Assembly: GCA_965234365.1 (NCBI GenBank)
Contig: OZ248345.1
Location: 1,240,001 to 1,304,000, forward strand
DNA length: 64,000 nt
Origin: Planktophila grossartii
Lineage (GTDB): Bacteria; Actinomycetota; Actinomycetes; Nanopelagicales; Nanopelagicaceae
Direction of reading: 5' to 3'
Shown here: one piece after another, positions 1 through 8,700 of the stretch
Layout: each line of letters starts with the position of its first letter
Position numbering within the stretch: the first letter of the stretch is position 1
The notes under the pieces: model-generated
Databases searched by the model: none
Told to the model about the DNA's origin: nothing
What the model saw: the letters and a program-made list of their open reading frames with translations, nothing else
Made by a program: the position numbers and the translations under genes

Positions 1-382
1 TTCCGAAGATGCGAGCTTGCTCTGTTGTTTGGTTTGCACCTGTCTTGCGAAGGGAGGCAGGGCGATCAGCTGTAAGAACCAGCAGTGGAATATTGGTGTG
101 TGAAGCCTCAAGAACTGCAGGGTGGTAATTAGCTGCCGCAGTTCCGCTGGTGCAGACGATGGGAACTGGGCGACCAGAGGCCTTTGCTATGCCGAGTGCG
201 AAGAATGCTGCTGTTCGTTCGTCGATACGAACATGAAGATTGATCAGCCCCTTGCTGCTTGCCTGGTGAAATGCCATTGAAAGCGGAGCATTACGTGAAC
301 CAGGTGAAATGACGACATCGGTAACGCCAGCTTCGATAATCTGTCGAACGATTACACGAGCAAGCAGAGTGGATGGATTCAT
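1..382 (-). CDS. menD: MenD, 2-succinyl-5-enolpyruvyl-6-hydroxy-3-cyclohexene-1-carboxylate synthase (N-terminal part)
   Basis: This thiamine-diphosphate enzyme joins isochorismate and 2-oxoglutarate in menaquinone synthesis. Only the first 127 codons lie in the window; the gene runs off the left edge. The N-terminus shows the MenD signature 'SPGSRNAPLS' near residue 26, 'RIDERTAAFFALG' with the ThDP-activating glutamate near residue 55, and 'CTSGTAAANYHPAV' near residue 80. Its ATG overlaps the menC stop codon in an ATGA arrangement, so the two are probably translationally coupled. It is the third gene of the leftward menB-menC-menD unit. Confidence 0.95.
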   Translation of the reverse strand, partial: MNPSTLLARVIVRQIIEAGVTDVVISPGSRNAPLSMAFHQASSKGLINLHVRIDERTAAFFALGIAKASGRPVPIVCTSGTAAANYHPAVLEASHTNIPLLVLTADRPASLRKTGANQTTEQARIFG

Positions 383-1326
383 CGCAAAAGCTCCGCTGTC
401 TTCATAACGCGATTCTTCCACCATTCGAAGCGCTCTGGTGACACTTCTAATCCTGCGAAGTCAGGCTCAACATCTCCAATTTCAATGACACCATCAACGA
501 TGGGCAAGGTTGCGACATCAGCAGCAAGAAGTGATCCTGTACCGAGACCGCAATCAAAGTTCATCTCTGGGAAAGTTGCTGCGAGTTGTAATCCGTAATT
601 GATTCCTACTGCACTCTCAAGGGCACTCGAAATAACAACAGGTAGTTTGTGGTGCTCAGCTAACGTGTGACCTCGCGCAATTCCACCGAGTGGTTGCACT
701 TTCAGCATCAAGATATCAATAGCCCCATTGAGATTTACAGCAAATGGATCTGCTGCCTTGCGAAGTACCTCATCCCCAGCGATGCGAATATCGACGAGAA
801 GTCTCTCTTTTAATTCGCGAAGTTCTTCTACCGTTGCACATGGTTGCTCTGCATATTCAAGTGGACCAATATTTTCGTAGATTGCACGGAGGTTAGTTGC
901 GGCTTCTTCCACCGACCAGTTTCCATTCACATCAATACGCAGCTTTGCCTTCGGGCGTAGTGATCTCACCTTTGCCAGACGCGCAATATCTTCGGGCAGG
1001 TTATCGCCAACTTTTACTTTAAAGGTTTGTACTCCTGGAAATGAATCAACGATGCGTTCGATATCTGCGGGGTTATTAAGCGCGGGGATAGTGCCATTTA
1101 CTCTTACTGAATTGCGATAGAGCTTCGGGCGAGGCTTTGTGGCAGCCTCTGTTGCACACATCAGCCAAGGCGCTGATTCCTCGTATCCATATTCAAGAAA
1201 TGGTGAGAATTCGCCCCAGCCGTATTCACCCTTAAAGAGCGCAACTTCGCGAAAGTTGATGCCGCGAAAGTTTGTCTTGGTAGGCAGCGCAACTACGCGC
1301 ATTGTTTCGAGCAGTGATTGATCCAT
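379..1326 (-). CDS. menC: MenC, o-succinylbenzoate synthase
   Basis: It dehydrates SHCHC to o-succinylbenzoate in menaquinone synthesis (enolase superfamily). In the 315-residue protein the expected catalytic set is visible: the KxK pair at K103/K105, metal ligands D132 ('RIDVNG'), E160 ('YAEQP') and D185 ('AGDE'), and the second lysine K209 ('MLKVQP'). I start it at the ATG at 1326 because that gives a 4-bp gap after menB; an in-frame ATG at 1470 would add 48 unconserved residues lying inside menB. Its stop overlaps the menD start. Confidence 0.93.
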   Translation of the reverse strand: MDQSLLETMRVVALPTKTNFRGINFREVALFKGEYGWGEFSPFLEYGYEESAPWLMCATEAATKPRPKLYRNSVRVNGTIPALNNPADIERIVDSFPGVQTFKVKVGDNLPEDIARLAKVRSLRPKAKLRIDVNGNWSVEEAATNLRAIYENIGPLEYAEQPCATVEELRELKERLLVDIRIAGDEVLRKAADPFAVNLNGAIDILMLKVQPLGGIARGHTLAEHHKLPVVISSALESAVGINYGLQLAATFPEMNFDCGLGTGSLLAADVATLPIVDGVIEIGDVEPDFAGLEVSPERFEWWKNRVMKTAELLR

Positions 1327-1330
1327 AAAT

Positions 1331-2209
1331 TTACGGACGCTTGGGGAACTTTCCAAAGTCAGGCTTTCGCTTCTCTTTGTAAGCATCGCGCCCTTCTTGG
1401 CCTTCTTCAGATAAATAGAAGAGAAGAGTGGCATCTCCTGCAAGCTGTTGAACTCCTGCGAGTCCATCATCTGCAGCGTTCATAGAAGCCTTAATAAGGC
1501 GAAGTGCCATCGGAGAGTTCTGCAACATTTCGCGACACCATGAAACAGTTTCAGCTTCAAGTTCTTTGAGTGGAACGACGGTGTTAACAAGTCCCATTGA
1601 AAGAGCTTCTTGTGCATCGTATTGACGAGTCATAAACCAAATTTCACGAGCTTTCTTCTGTCCGACGCTTGCTGCAAGAAGTCCTGAACCATAACCGCCA
1701 TCGAATGAACCAACCATCGGCCCAGTTTGACCAAACTTTGCATTGTCAGCAGCGATGGTGAGATCGCAGACAACGTGAAGGACGTGTCCGCCACCGATTG
1801 CCCAACCAGCGATCATTGCAACGACAGGTTTTGGTGTGCGACGGATTTGTACTTGAAGATCGAGAACATTGAGGCGACCAACGCCTTGCTGTGCAAGTGA
1901 ATCATCGCCGAGATAACCGTCATCTCCGCGAACGCTGATGTCTCCGCCAGAACAGAATGCTTCATCACCTTTACCTGTAAGGATGATGACGCCAACTTCG
2001 GCATTGTCGCGAGCTAAATCAAATGCAGATTTCAATTCAATAATTGTTTGTGGACGGAATGCATTTCGCACTTCTGGACGATTGATAGTGATCTTTGCAA
2101 TGCCATCAGCAACTTCATAGGTGATATCTGTAAATGATTCACCACCGCGACCTGTCACCCATGCTGGGATAGAACGGTCACCAAAATCACGCTTAATAGG
2201 CTTGCTCAC
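1331..2209 (-). CDS. menB: MenB, 1,4-dihydroxy-2-naphthoyl-CoA synthase
   Basis: This crotonase-fold enzyme closes the naphthoquinone ring from o-succinylbenzoyl-CoA. The 292-residue protein has the oxyanion-hole region 'AGWAIGGGHVLHVVCD', the MenB catalytic segment 'VGSFDGGYGSG' and a disordered active-site loop region around 'SGGDISVRGDDGYLG'. It starts with GTG behind a strong GGAGG ribosome-binding site, so unlike many units here it appears to have a conventional leader. It is first in the menB-menC-menD unit and divergent from menE, with only 41 bp between them. Confidence 0.95.
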   Translation of the reverse strand: MSKPIKRDFGDRSIPAWVTGRGGESFTDITYEVADGIAKITINRPEVRNAFRPQTIIELKSAFDLARDNAEVGVIILTGKGDEAFCSGGDISVRGDDGYLGDDSLAQQGVGRLNVLDLQVQIRRTPKPVVAMIAGWAIGGGHVLHVVCDLTIAADNAKFGQTGPMVGSFDGGYGSGLLAASVGQKKAREIWFMTRQYDAQEALSMGLVNTVVPLKELEAETVSWCREMLQNSPMALRLIKASMNAADDGLAGVQQLAGDATLLFYLSEEGQEGRDAYKEKRKPDFGKFPKRP

Positions 2210-2250
2210 GATTCCTCCATTTGGTCTACGAGCGATAGCCTACGCGGGCA

Positions 2251-3345
2251 ATGGAGCAGAACGCACAACGAGAACTTCGCACGGCTAATCCCGAATGGAC
2301 AGTCAGCGAATCGATGGCTCGTATCGCCAAGGCCTTGGTATCTGATGGGCCGGCACTCATCTTTGGCCACTCCTCACTCACTGAAGTCCCTTCACGAATA
2401 AGCGTCGTTGTCTCGACAACCGGAAGCTCTGGCACTTCGAAAGAAGTGGGTCTCTCTGCATCTGCACTTCTCTCCTCAGCGCGCGCATCAAATAAAGCGC
2501 TCGGTGCTGAATTTGGAAATTCTTGGTCGCTCTTGCTTCCACTTACTCATATCGCAGGAATCAATGTTCTTGTCCGCGCACTTGAGTTAGGTACAGAACC
2601 AATTGATCTACGTAACCACCAAGGTGAATACCCTCGCGCAGATTTCACCGCGATTGTTCCAACCCAATTATTTAAGGCTCTCAATGGAGATCAACAACTT
2701 CTCGCACACTTAGTCGATGCCAAAGCTGTTCTTGTAGGAGGCGCTGCGCTAACAACTGATCTTCATCTTCAAGCGGAAAAGGCCGGCATCAATATCGTTG
2801 TCACCTACGGAATGACTGAAACTTCTGGTGGATGTGTTTATAACGGTCTTCCGCTCGAGGGCATCGAGATTTCAATTACACCTGAAAAGCGCATTGCGAT
2901 TAAGGGACCAGTTCTCGCTCATACATATCTCGGAGCTGAAGCGCTATGGGATACGCAATATAAAGATGGTTGGTTCCATTCATCAGACATAGGCCGGATT
3001 GAGAATGAGAAGTTGATTGTCGAAGGTCGAAGTGATGATGTCATCATCTCAGGCGGGGAAAATATCTCGCTAAGTGCGATTGAGTCTTCACTTCATGCTC
3101 ACTTCCCACATAAGAATTTCGCCGCCTTCTCTGTAAAAGATTCCAAGTGGGGCGATGCTCTCCATGTGGCAATCGCTGGCGATGGATTTCCATCAGAAGA
3201 AGAAGTCGCTCAATATCTTTCAGAACAATTTGGGGATTTCAGCAAACCGAAGGGCTTTCTTCATCTTCCCGAACTTCCACTCATTGGAATTGGTAAAGTT
3301 GATCGTAAGAAGTTAACGGAGCTATTGATGGAGGCGCCAAATTAA
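2251..3345 (+). CDS. menE: MenE, o-succinylbenzoate-CoA ligase
   Basis: It activates o-succinylbenzoate with ATP and CoA, supplying the MenB substrate. The 364-residue ANL-superfamily protein shows the phosphate-binding loop 'STTGSSGTSK', 'VTYGMTETSGG', the hinge region 'GWFHSSDIGR' and the C-terminal lysine motif 'IGKVDRKKL'. It is shorter than the 450-550 residues of most adenylating enzymes, as is usual for actinobacterial MenE. It overlaps the proposed menA start by 5 bp. A TAGCCT hexamer nine bases before the ATG may drive a near-leaderless transcript. Confidence 0.93.
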   Translation: MEQNAQRELRTANPEWTVSESMARIAKALVSDGPALIFGHSSLTEVPSRISVVVSTTGSSGTSKEVGLSASALLSSARASNKALGAEFGNSWSLLLPLTHIAGINVLVRALELGTEPIDLRNHQGEYPRADFTAIVPTQLFKALNGDQQLLAHLVDAKAVLVGGAALTTDLHLQAEKAGINIVVTYGMTETSGGCVYNGLPLEGIEISITPEKRIAIKGPVLAHTYLGAEALWDTQYKDGWFHSSDIGRIENEKLIVEGRSDDVIISGGENISLSAIESSLHAHFPHKNFAAFSVKDSKWGDALHVAIAGDGFPSEEEVAQYLSEQFGDFSKPKGFLHLPELPLIGIGKVDRKKLTELLMEAPN

Positions 3346-4186
3346 TATTTGGGTTCAAGGGGCTCGTCCTCGCACTCTCCCAGCCGCTGTTGCGCCAGTT
3401 GTGGTTGCGACTGTCCTTGCAGGTAAAGATTGGGCACCGATTCAGGCGCTCCTTGCTCTTATCGTCAGCCTCGCGCTTCAAATTGCAGTTAATTACTCCA
3501 ACGATTATTCAGATGGCATCCGCGGAACAGATGACAATCGCGTGGGTCCAGTGCGTCTTACTGCATCTGGACTTGCATCGGCATCAGCTGTTAAACGAGC
3601 AGCGCAACTTTCATTTCTAGTCGCATGCGTTGCAGGAATTGCACTCGCTTCACTTTCTTCTTGGTGGATCATCCTCGTAGGTATTGCATCAGTTCTTGCT
3701 GCTTGGGGTTACACAGGCGGACATACCCCTTATGGCTATCGCGGTTTCGGCGAACTCTCTGTCTTCACATTCTTCGGTGTCGTCGCCACAGTTGGCACCT
3801 ACTACGTACAAACTTTAGATATCACCGCAGCCGCATTTGCGGCATCGATTCCAATGGGCGCACTTTCTTGCGCACTTCTTGCTATCAACAACATTCGCGA
3901 CATTCCTGGAGATCAACTTGTCGGAAAACGAACTCTGGCTGTAAAACTTGGCGAGAAGAATGCACGTAAATTCTTCGCGCTTCTGCTTATCTCTGCCTAC
4001 ATATTCCCCGTATTTACTGGCCATCCACTGGCACTACTTACCTTGACCACTGCGCCTCAGGCGTATGCGATTGCACGTGAAGTACTTGCTGGCGCAAAGG
4101 GCGCAGATCTCATTCCGCTGCTGGGCAAGACAGGCCAACTTCAGCTGCACTTCGGCCTTACCTTTGCACTCGCGCTCTCTTTCTAA
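3341..4186 (+). CDS. menA: MenA, 1,4-dihydroxy-2-naphthoate polyprenyltransferase (probable ATT start)
   Basis: This UbiA-family membrane enzyme attaches the polyprenyl tail to DHNA. It has 'NDYSDGIRGTDD' (first Asp-rich motif), 'NNIRDIPGDQLVGKRTLAV' (second) and about eight hydrophobic helices. The first ATG/GTG/TTG in frame (GTG at 3401) would delete the conserved N-terminus 'WVQGARPRTLP', which is open in frame back to a TGA at 3326. The only start that keeps it and has a ribosome-binding site is ATT at 3341, six bases after GGAGG (3330-3334), overlapping the menE stop. The start is inferred; the product is secure. Confidence 0.88.
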   Translation: MNIWVQGARPRTLPAAVAPVVVATVLAGKDWAPIQALLALIVSLALQIAVNYSNDYSDGIRGTDDNRVGPVRLTASGLASASAVKRAAQLSFLVACVAGIALASLSSWWIILVGIASVLAAWGYTGGHTPYGYRGFGELSVFTFFGVVATVGTYYVQTLDITAAAFAASIPMGALSCALLAINNIRDIPGDQLVGKRTLAVKLGEKNARKFFALLLISAYIFPVFTGHPLALLTLTTAPQAYAIAREVLAGAKGADLIPLLGKTGQLQLHFGLTFALALSF

Positions 4187-4191
4187 GGAAG

Positions 4192-4197
4192 TAGAAT
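4192..4197 (+). promoter_or_regulatory. -10 hexamer TAGAAT, leaderless promoter for the PLDc_N gene
   Basis: TAGAAT ends exactly six bases before the ATG at 4204, which would put the transcription start on the A of the start codon. A purine-rich AAGGAAG just upstream could alternatively act as a distant ribosome-binding site for read-through from menA. Confidence 0.5.
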
Positions 4198-4203
4198 CAC
4201 TCC

Positions 4204-4467
4204 ATGATCAAATTAGAGGGATTCCTAGTACTTGTATCACTGGCACTAGTCCTCTACTCATTTATCGATTGTGCACGCCGTGAAGACTATGAAATCAAGA
4301 AGCTACCGAAGTGGGGTTGGCTTCTCATCATCTTCTTCACCGGAACTTTTGGCGCGATTGCATTCTTGGTAATTGGTCGAGCACCACGTAATGGTGGCGG
4401 TGGAAAGAAGCCTAAAAAGCGCATTCTTCCGCCAGATGACGACCCAGATTTCTTACGCAGCATTTAA
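4204..4467 (+). CDS. Small PLDc_N-domain membrane protein
   Basis: This 87-residue protein has two hydrophobic segments (about 6-22 and 36-56) joined by 'DCARREDYEIKKLPKWGW', the pattern of the phospholipase D N-terminal (PLDc_N) domain. No HKD catalytic domain follows, so it is not a phospholipase; the tail is glycine/lysine-rich and acidic. Actinobacterial genomes often carry such a gene after menA, but its role is unknown. Its 3' end overlaps the convergent PQ-loop gene by 15 bp. Confidence 0.8.
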   Translation: MIKLEGFLVLVSLALVLYSFIDCARREDYEIKKLPKWGWLLIIFFTGTFGAIAFLVIGRAPRNGGGGKKPKKRILPPDDDPDFLRSI

Positions 4468-5046
4468 AGCGCGCGAGCGTTTACCCACAATTTCTAGCGC
4501 AATAATTGCAATATTGTTTGAAAGTACGATTGCGTTACATAGGACAAGTAGGGAATCACTTATCTTTACGGCATAAATAATCCAGAAAATTCCGCTCATG
4601 GCGCTCACGCTCATCGCCACCACTGAAACCGCAGATTCTTTTCCTATTCGTATGTTCTTAAAGGATTTGTAGACTTGCGGAGATTGTGCAAAGACAAGAG
4701 AAATTAGAAGAGCAGAAGCAAGTCCTGTGGGAAGGGTAAGCACGAGGCCCGCGACAACCGCTACCAAGGTTGCAATAGCGAAGGTGGCTCTCAATCGGTT
4801 ATCGAGAATCGCCCAAACGACACTGGCATTAATTATTCCAGCTGCCATATTTGTCGCGAGTAAAGAGGGCGAATTCTTATCAAAACCATAAGCGGCCCAT
4901 GATGTAGCGACTCCTAATTGAAGAAGCCAAGAAATTAAACTTACTCCGCGGCCATGGCCCAAACGACGAACGCGTAAAGCCTGAGGAAGACCAAAAAATA
5001 TACCTAAGGCGCCACCAATGAATCCAAAAATTTCAATTGAAAACAT
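4453..5046 (-). CDS. Two-PQ-loop membrane protein (SWEET/MtN3-like)
   Basis: The 197-residue integral membrane protein contains two PQ-loop halves: 'GLPQALRVRRLG' near residue 20 and 'AQSPQVYKSFKNIRIG' near residue 123, each starting a three-helix bundle, with one linker helix between. This resembles a full SWEET/MtN3 transporter rather than the single three-helix SemiSWEET usual in bacteria. The substrate cannot be read from the sequence. It follows the ccsB gene by 14 bp and may be co-transcribed with it; it converges with and overlaps the PLDc_N gene. Confidence 0.7.
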   Translation of the reverse strand: MFSIEIFGFIGGALGIFFGLPQALRVRRLGHGRGVSLISWLLQLGVATSWAAYGFDKNSPSLLATNMAAGIINASVVWAILDNRLRATFAIATLVAVVAGLVLTLPTGLASALLISLVFAQSPQVYKSFKNIRIGKESAVSVVAMSVSAMSGIFWIIYAVKISDSLLVLCNAIVLSNNIAIIALEIVGKRSRALNAA

Positions 5047-5060
5047 TGGTTACCTATCCC

Positions 5061-5975
5061 TTATAGACCGGAATAAGTATGTTTGCCGGTTCCCCATACA
5101 TTTACATAAACGTAGTTAAAGAGGAACGTCGAACCTGCAAAGATGCAGAGCCATGCAGCGCGACGTCCGCGCCAACCAACAGTCACACGTGCATGAAGGT
5201 ATGCCGCATATGCAACCCAGGTAATAAATGCCCACGTCTCTTTTGGATCCCAGCCCCAATAACGGCCCCATGCGCTCTCAGCCCAAATGGCTCCTGCAAT
5301 TACTGCAAAGGTCCAGAGTGGAAATACGAAAGCTACGAGTCGATAGGAAAGTTGATCGAGAACCTCTAGAGATGGCACTCGCTGTAACCACAGTGGACGT
5401 GCACCGCGCTCTTCAACTCTTTCAAGGTAGAGATAGGCAGCCGCCACAACGTTTGCAAGGAGGAAGACTCCGCCAGAAATAATTGCCGCGATGACGTGAA
5501 TAACGAGCCATGTTGATTTCAGCGCAGGAACTAGTGGCGCGCTATTGCGATAGAGCAAGGTAATCGCAGTTCCGAGGGTAAGTAGTACTGAGATTGAGAC
5601 AAAGAGTCCGAGCCAGCGAAGATCGTATTTACGCAGAGCTGCGAGATATGCACCGGTAAATGCAAGTGCTCCGGTAATTGAGAACTCATACATATTGCCC
5701 CACGGAACATGCTTTGCAGAAATTCCACGTGCAATGATTCCGGCAAGCAGCAGGATGAACCCAAGGATCATCATGGCTGTTGCAATGCGGGCAGTCTTTT
5801 CAGTGCGCTTGTAATCAAGGGTCTTTGTTAAGAGGCTGCCATCGGTTGAATCAGCGACTTCAGGTGCACGAACTGCAAAGGCAGTCTCAAATGCATGGGC
5901 GATAAAGGAGATTGTGAAGACAGCCATCGCTGAATAGACAAAGTAGTTTGATACATAGGCCCACGTTGTCTGCAT
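5061..5975 (-). CDS. ccsB: CcsB (CcsA/ResC-type) cytochrome c heme-handling protein
   Basis: This is the heme-channel half of the System II cytochrome c synthase. It has about eight transmembrane segments and the diagnostic tryptophan-rich 'WGWDPKETWAFITW' near residue 240. Histidines flank it ('WLVIHVIAA', 'YLHARVTVGW'). At 304 residues it is normal length. Its start abuts resB, with one base shared. Together with ResB, CcdA and the TlpA-like protein it forms a complete cytochrome c maturation operon, so mature c-type cytochromes must be encoded elsewhere: I see no CXXCH protein in this window. Confidence 0.93.
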   Translation of the reverse strand: MQTTWAYVSNYFVYSAMAVFTISFIAHAFETAFAVRAPEVADSTDGSLLTKTLDYKRTEKTARIATAMMILGFILLLAGIIARGISAKHVPWGNMYEFSITGALAFTGAYLAALRKYDLRWLGLFVSISVLLTLGTAITLLYRNSAPLVPALKSTWLVIHVIAAIISGGVFLLANVVAAAYLYLERVEERGARPLWLQRVPSLEVLDQLSYRLVAFVFPLWTFAVIAGAIWAESAWGRYWGWDPKETWAFITWVAYAAYLHARVTVGWRGRRAAWLCIFAGSTFLFNYVYVNVWGTGKHTYSGL

Positions 5976-7441
5976 TACTTCTCTCCCCTAATTGCACTAA
6001 CAAATTTCTGCATCTCTACTTCAAGACCAGGCGCGCTGTTCTTAGCAAGTCCCGCAACTTCTACTCGCTCACCATTCACGCGAACCCAGATTCGACGCCT
6101 GCGACCATAGAGTGAAGATAAGAGACCTAGGACAGCAACGATACCTCCGATGAGTGCATAACTCTTGCCGGGATCTTCGACGATCTGCAGGTTGATCCAC
6201 GGAACAACGGTCTCTAATGTGATGGAGCCCTCAGGATAGGTAAATGTCTCTCCAGGTTTCACCGAACCTAATCCGACCTTCTCTAATGTATTTGTATCAA
6301 TTCTGTATACAGATTGAGGAACTCCTGAATCAAGGCCTAAATCACCCTTCCAGATCGAGAAAAGTAATTTGGGATCAAGGAGCTCAGGAAATATTGAGAT
6401 TGCACCTTGTCCTGTTGTGCGCGCGTTTGTAGGAACAAATGAGCCAACAAACCCAATCTGTGGTTCTGCATCGGGAACTTTTATTGCACCGATAGAACGG
6501 AGATTTCCATCTTGTGGCAAGAATGGAATCGGGCCTTGCAACGCAACATTTCCTTGTGAATCGCGCACAGTTACCACTGGGCTATATCCATTGGCTTGTA
6601 GGTAAACGCGAGTATTTCCAAAGGTAAGTGGCTTATTTACCTTCATCACTCTCTTGTAACTTTTTCCATTATCTTTCACAGTTACCCAAGCGGTGTAATC
6701 CTTTGGAGCGTTCGTCTTTGGATCGTATTCACCAACGAATTTATCGAGTCTGATTTCAAAAGGGCTCAGCGAATCTTCTCCTGTGAGTTTTCCAAAGGAG
6801 AGAGTGTCGTATGAAGTAGCAACATTGATGAAGCGCTCTCCAGTACTAACAATTGCTTCGCCGCGCATTCCAAAGAGGGATCCGAAGCTGACTCCAACGA
6901 GAATCAAAATAAGGGAGAGATGAAAGAGGAGATTTCCGGTCTCGCGCAAGAAACCCTTTTCGGCCGAAATTGAATCGCCCTCAACACGAACGCGGAAGCG
7001 ATGCGCTTTAAACCAATCCTGTGCACGCTCCAGAGATTTTTCGCCACCCTTAAATTCCTGATGATGTTCTAGTCGTGAAAGATTCTTAGGAGTAGCTGGC
7101 GGTTGTGCACGCATCGCTTTGTAATGCTCGACAGTTCTAGGGAGTACACAGCCAATGAGAGAAATGAAGAGCAAGATATAGATTGCGCTAAACCACGGAG
7201 ATCCGTAGACGTCGAAGAGTGAGAAGCGGTCGTACCATTTAGCTAGCTCTGGATTTGCTGCAAAGAGATCACGTACCGCGACTGCATTTGTTATTCGTTG
7301 CGGAATAAGTGAGCCAGGAATCGCAGCGATGCCCATCAGCATCAGCAAAATCAGCGCTGTGCGCATACTTGTGAGCTGGCGCCAGGCATAACGAATCAGT
7401 GCAAAGAAGCCAAGCTCTGGTACTTCAATCTCTTTACTCAT
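5975..7441 (-). CDS. resB: ResB/Ccs1 cytochrome c biogenesis protein
   Basis: This is the second component of the System II heme ligation complex. The 488-residue protein has three N-terminal transmembrane segments (about 26-46, 82-102, 170-190), a large extracytoplasmic domain (about 195-430) and a final helix ('YALIGGIVAVLGLLSSLYG') before a cytoplasmic tail. The region 'GNLLFHLSLILILVGVSFG' is typical of ResB. Its start and stop each share one base with neighbours (ccdA before it, ccsB after it), so the genes are translationally linked. Confidence 0.93.
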   Translation of the reverse strand: MSKEIEVPELGFFALIRYAWRQLTSMRTALILLMLMGIAAIPGSLIPQRITNAVAVRDLFAANPELAKWYDRFSLFDVYGSPWFSAIYILLFISLIGCVLPRTVEHYKAMRAQPPATPKNLSRLEHHQEFKGGEKSLERAQDWFKAHRFRVRVEGDSISAEKGFLRETGNLLFHLSLILILVGVSFGSLFGMRGEAIVSTGERFINVATSYDTLSFGKLTGEDSLSPFEIRLDKFVGEYDPKTNAPKDYTAWVTVKDNGKSYKRVMKVNKPLTFGNTRVYLQANGYSPVVTVRDSQGNVALQGPIPFLPQDGNLRSIGAIKVPDAEPQIGFVGSFVPTNARTTGQGAISIFPELLDPKLLFSIWKGDLGLDSGVPQSVYRIDTNTLEKVGLGSVKPGETFTYPEGSITLETVVPWINLQIVEDPGKSYALIGGIVAVLGLLSSLYGRRRRIWVRVNGERVEVAGLAKNSAPGLEVEMQKFVSAIRGEK

Positions 7442-8166
7442 TAAATCACCGGCGCAAAATCTGAAATAAGTGAGCGCATCTCAATCATGAGATCTGTCCA
7501 GAGTCCGGTCAACTGAAGTAAGCCAATAAGAATGAGTAATACTCCGCCGATTTTAGATACCTTGTCACCGCGCTTGACTAAAAACTTTCTCATCTTCTCT
7601 GATTTATCGAGGAAGAGTCCTGATGCAATGAAGGGAAGACCTAAGCCAATGCAATATCCGAGTGAGAGAACAGCACCCCGCACTGCACTAGATTCTTGAA
7701 AAGCCAAAGCTTGAACACTTGCAAGCGCCGGCCCGATACATGGAGTCCAACCCACACCAAAGAGGAAGCCAAGAATCGGCGCACCAATCAATCCGCCAGT
7801 CGTTGAAATTCGCGGCTTCAGAGTCGGCATCATCGGAAATACCCCGAGAAAAATCACGCCCATCAGAACTGTGAGCAGTCCAAGCACCCGAGTAATGACA
7901 TCTTCATTTGTTGCAATGCGAGCACCCAGCTCGCCGAATAGCGCGCCGTAAGAGATAAAGAGTGCACTAAATCCAAGTACAAAGAGAATGGAACCAAGAA
8001 AAACGCGTCCGCGGGATCGAGAGAATCCTGCAGCGAATGAGAGGTATCCAGGTACGAGCGGAAGAACGCACGGTGAGATGAAGGAGATTAAGCCTGCAAG
8101 AAGTGCAATTGGAAAAGCGGTGAGCAAGAAACCATCCATCAGGTGGTTGACGACGAATTCATTCAT
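7441..8166 (-). CDS. ccdA: CcdA thiol-disulfide electron conduit
   Basis: CcdA passes reducing electrons across the membrane to keep apocytochrome cysteines reduced. The 241-residue protein has six hydrophobic helices and the two redox cysteines in their conserved settings, 'SFISPCVLPLVPGYL' near residue 33 and 'GVGWTPCIGPALA' near residue 140. It overlaps the TlpA-like gene before it by 4 bp and shares one base with resB after it. The TlpA-like thioredoxin is its likely partner. Confidence 0.94.
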   Translation of the reverse strand: MNEFVVNHLMDGFLLTAFPIALLAGLISFISPCVLPLVPGYLSFAAGFSRSRGRVFLGSILFVLGFSALFISYGALFGELGARIATNEDVITRVLGLLTVLMGVIFLGVFPMMPTLKPRISTTGGLIGAPILGFLFGVGWTPCIGPALASVQALAFQESSAVRGAVLSLGYCIGLGLPFIASGLFLDKSEKMRKFLVKRGDKVSKIGGVLLILIGLLQLTGLWTDLMIEMRSLISDFAPVI

Positions 8167-8699
8167 TCTGCGCTCACCTCTTCTATAAGAGTTGAGAGAG
8201 AAGCGACAGTGACAACTCCTGAGATTCGCGCAGCAACATTTCCTGTGCGATCAATAATTACTGTTGTAGGAATTGCATTTGCAGGAAGCGACTTTCTAAA
8301 TCCGATCAAGATGGAGTCATCGATAAGCGTTGGATATGGAGTTCCACGCTTACGAGTGAAAGCTTCAGCATTGACGGGGTTATCGCGCGTCAAAATCCCA
8401 ATGAATTGAACATCTGAGTACTTCTGCGAAAGAGCAGAGAGAGTTGGCTCTTCAGCTCGGCATGGTGAACACCAGGATGCCCAGACATTGACGACAGCAA
8501 CTCTTCCCTTAGCAAATGTGAAGTTCTTACCACTCAAGGTCATCCCTGAAATAGCGGGAGCAGAAATACGATTTCCAACCTTTATCTTTGTGATGGCACC
8601 GCTGCCAGCGATAAAGCTCTCTTCAGCTTTCGATGCTCCGCCATTACTGCACCCTGTGAGAAGCAATAGCGATGCGAGTATGAGCGCGGTTTTCTTCAT
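8163..8699 (-). CDS. TlpA/ResA-like thioredoxin lipoprotein
   Basis: This is probably an extracytoplasmic thiol reductase that hands electrons from CcdA to apocytochrome c. The 178-residue protein has a lipoprotein signal with lipobox 'LLTGC' (Cys near residue 17) and a thioredoxin fold with the active site 'WASWCSPCRAEEP' near residue 75 and the cis-proline region 'NAIPTTVIID'. It overlaps ccdA by 4 bp and starts 1 bp after the phosphatase gene, so all five genes to ccsB read as one unit. Confidence 0.9.
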   Translation of the reverse strand: MKKTALILASLLLLTGCSNGGASKAEESFIAGSGAITKIKVGNRISAPAISGMTLSGKNFTFAKGRVAVVNVWASWCSPCRAEEPTLSALSQKYSDVQFIGILTRDNPVNAEAFTRKRGTPYPTLIDDSILIGFRKSLPANAIPTTVIIDRTGNVAARISGVVTVASLSTLIEEVSAE

Positions 8700-8700
8700 C

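Noticed and set aside
1327..1470. Longer menC reading with a start at 1470
   Set aside because: The extra 48 residues lie inside menB, match nothing in MenC, and the shorter start gives a normal 4-bp gap.
3390..3620. Open frame overlapping menA in another phase
   Set aside because: Composition is unlike a protein and it is a shadow of menA; it has no ribosome-binding site.
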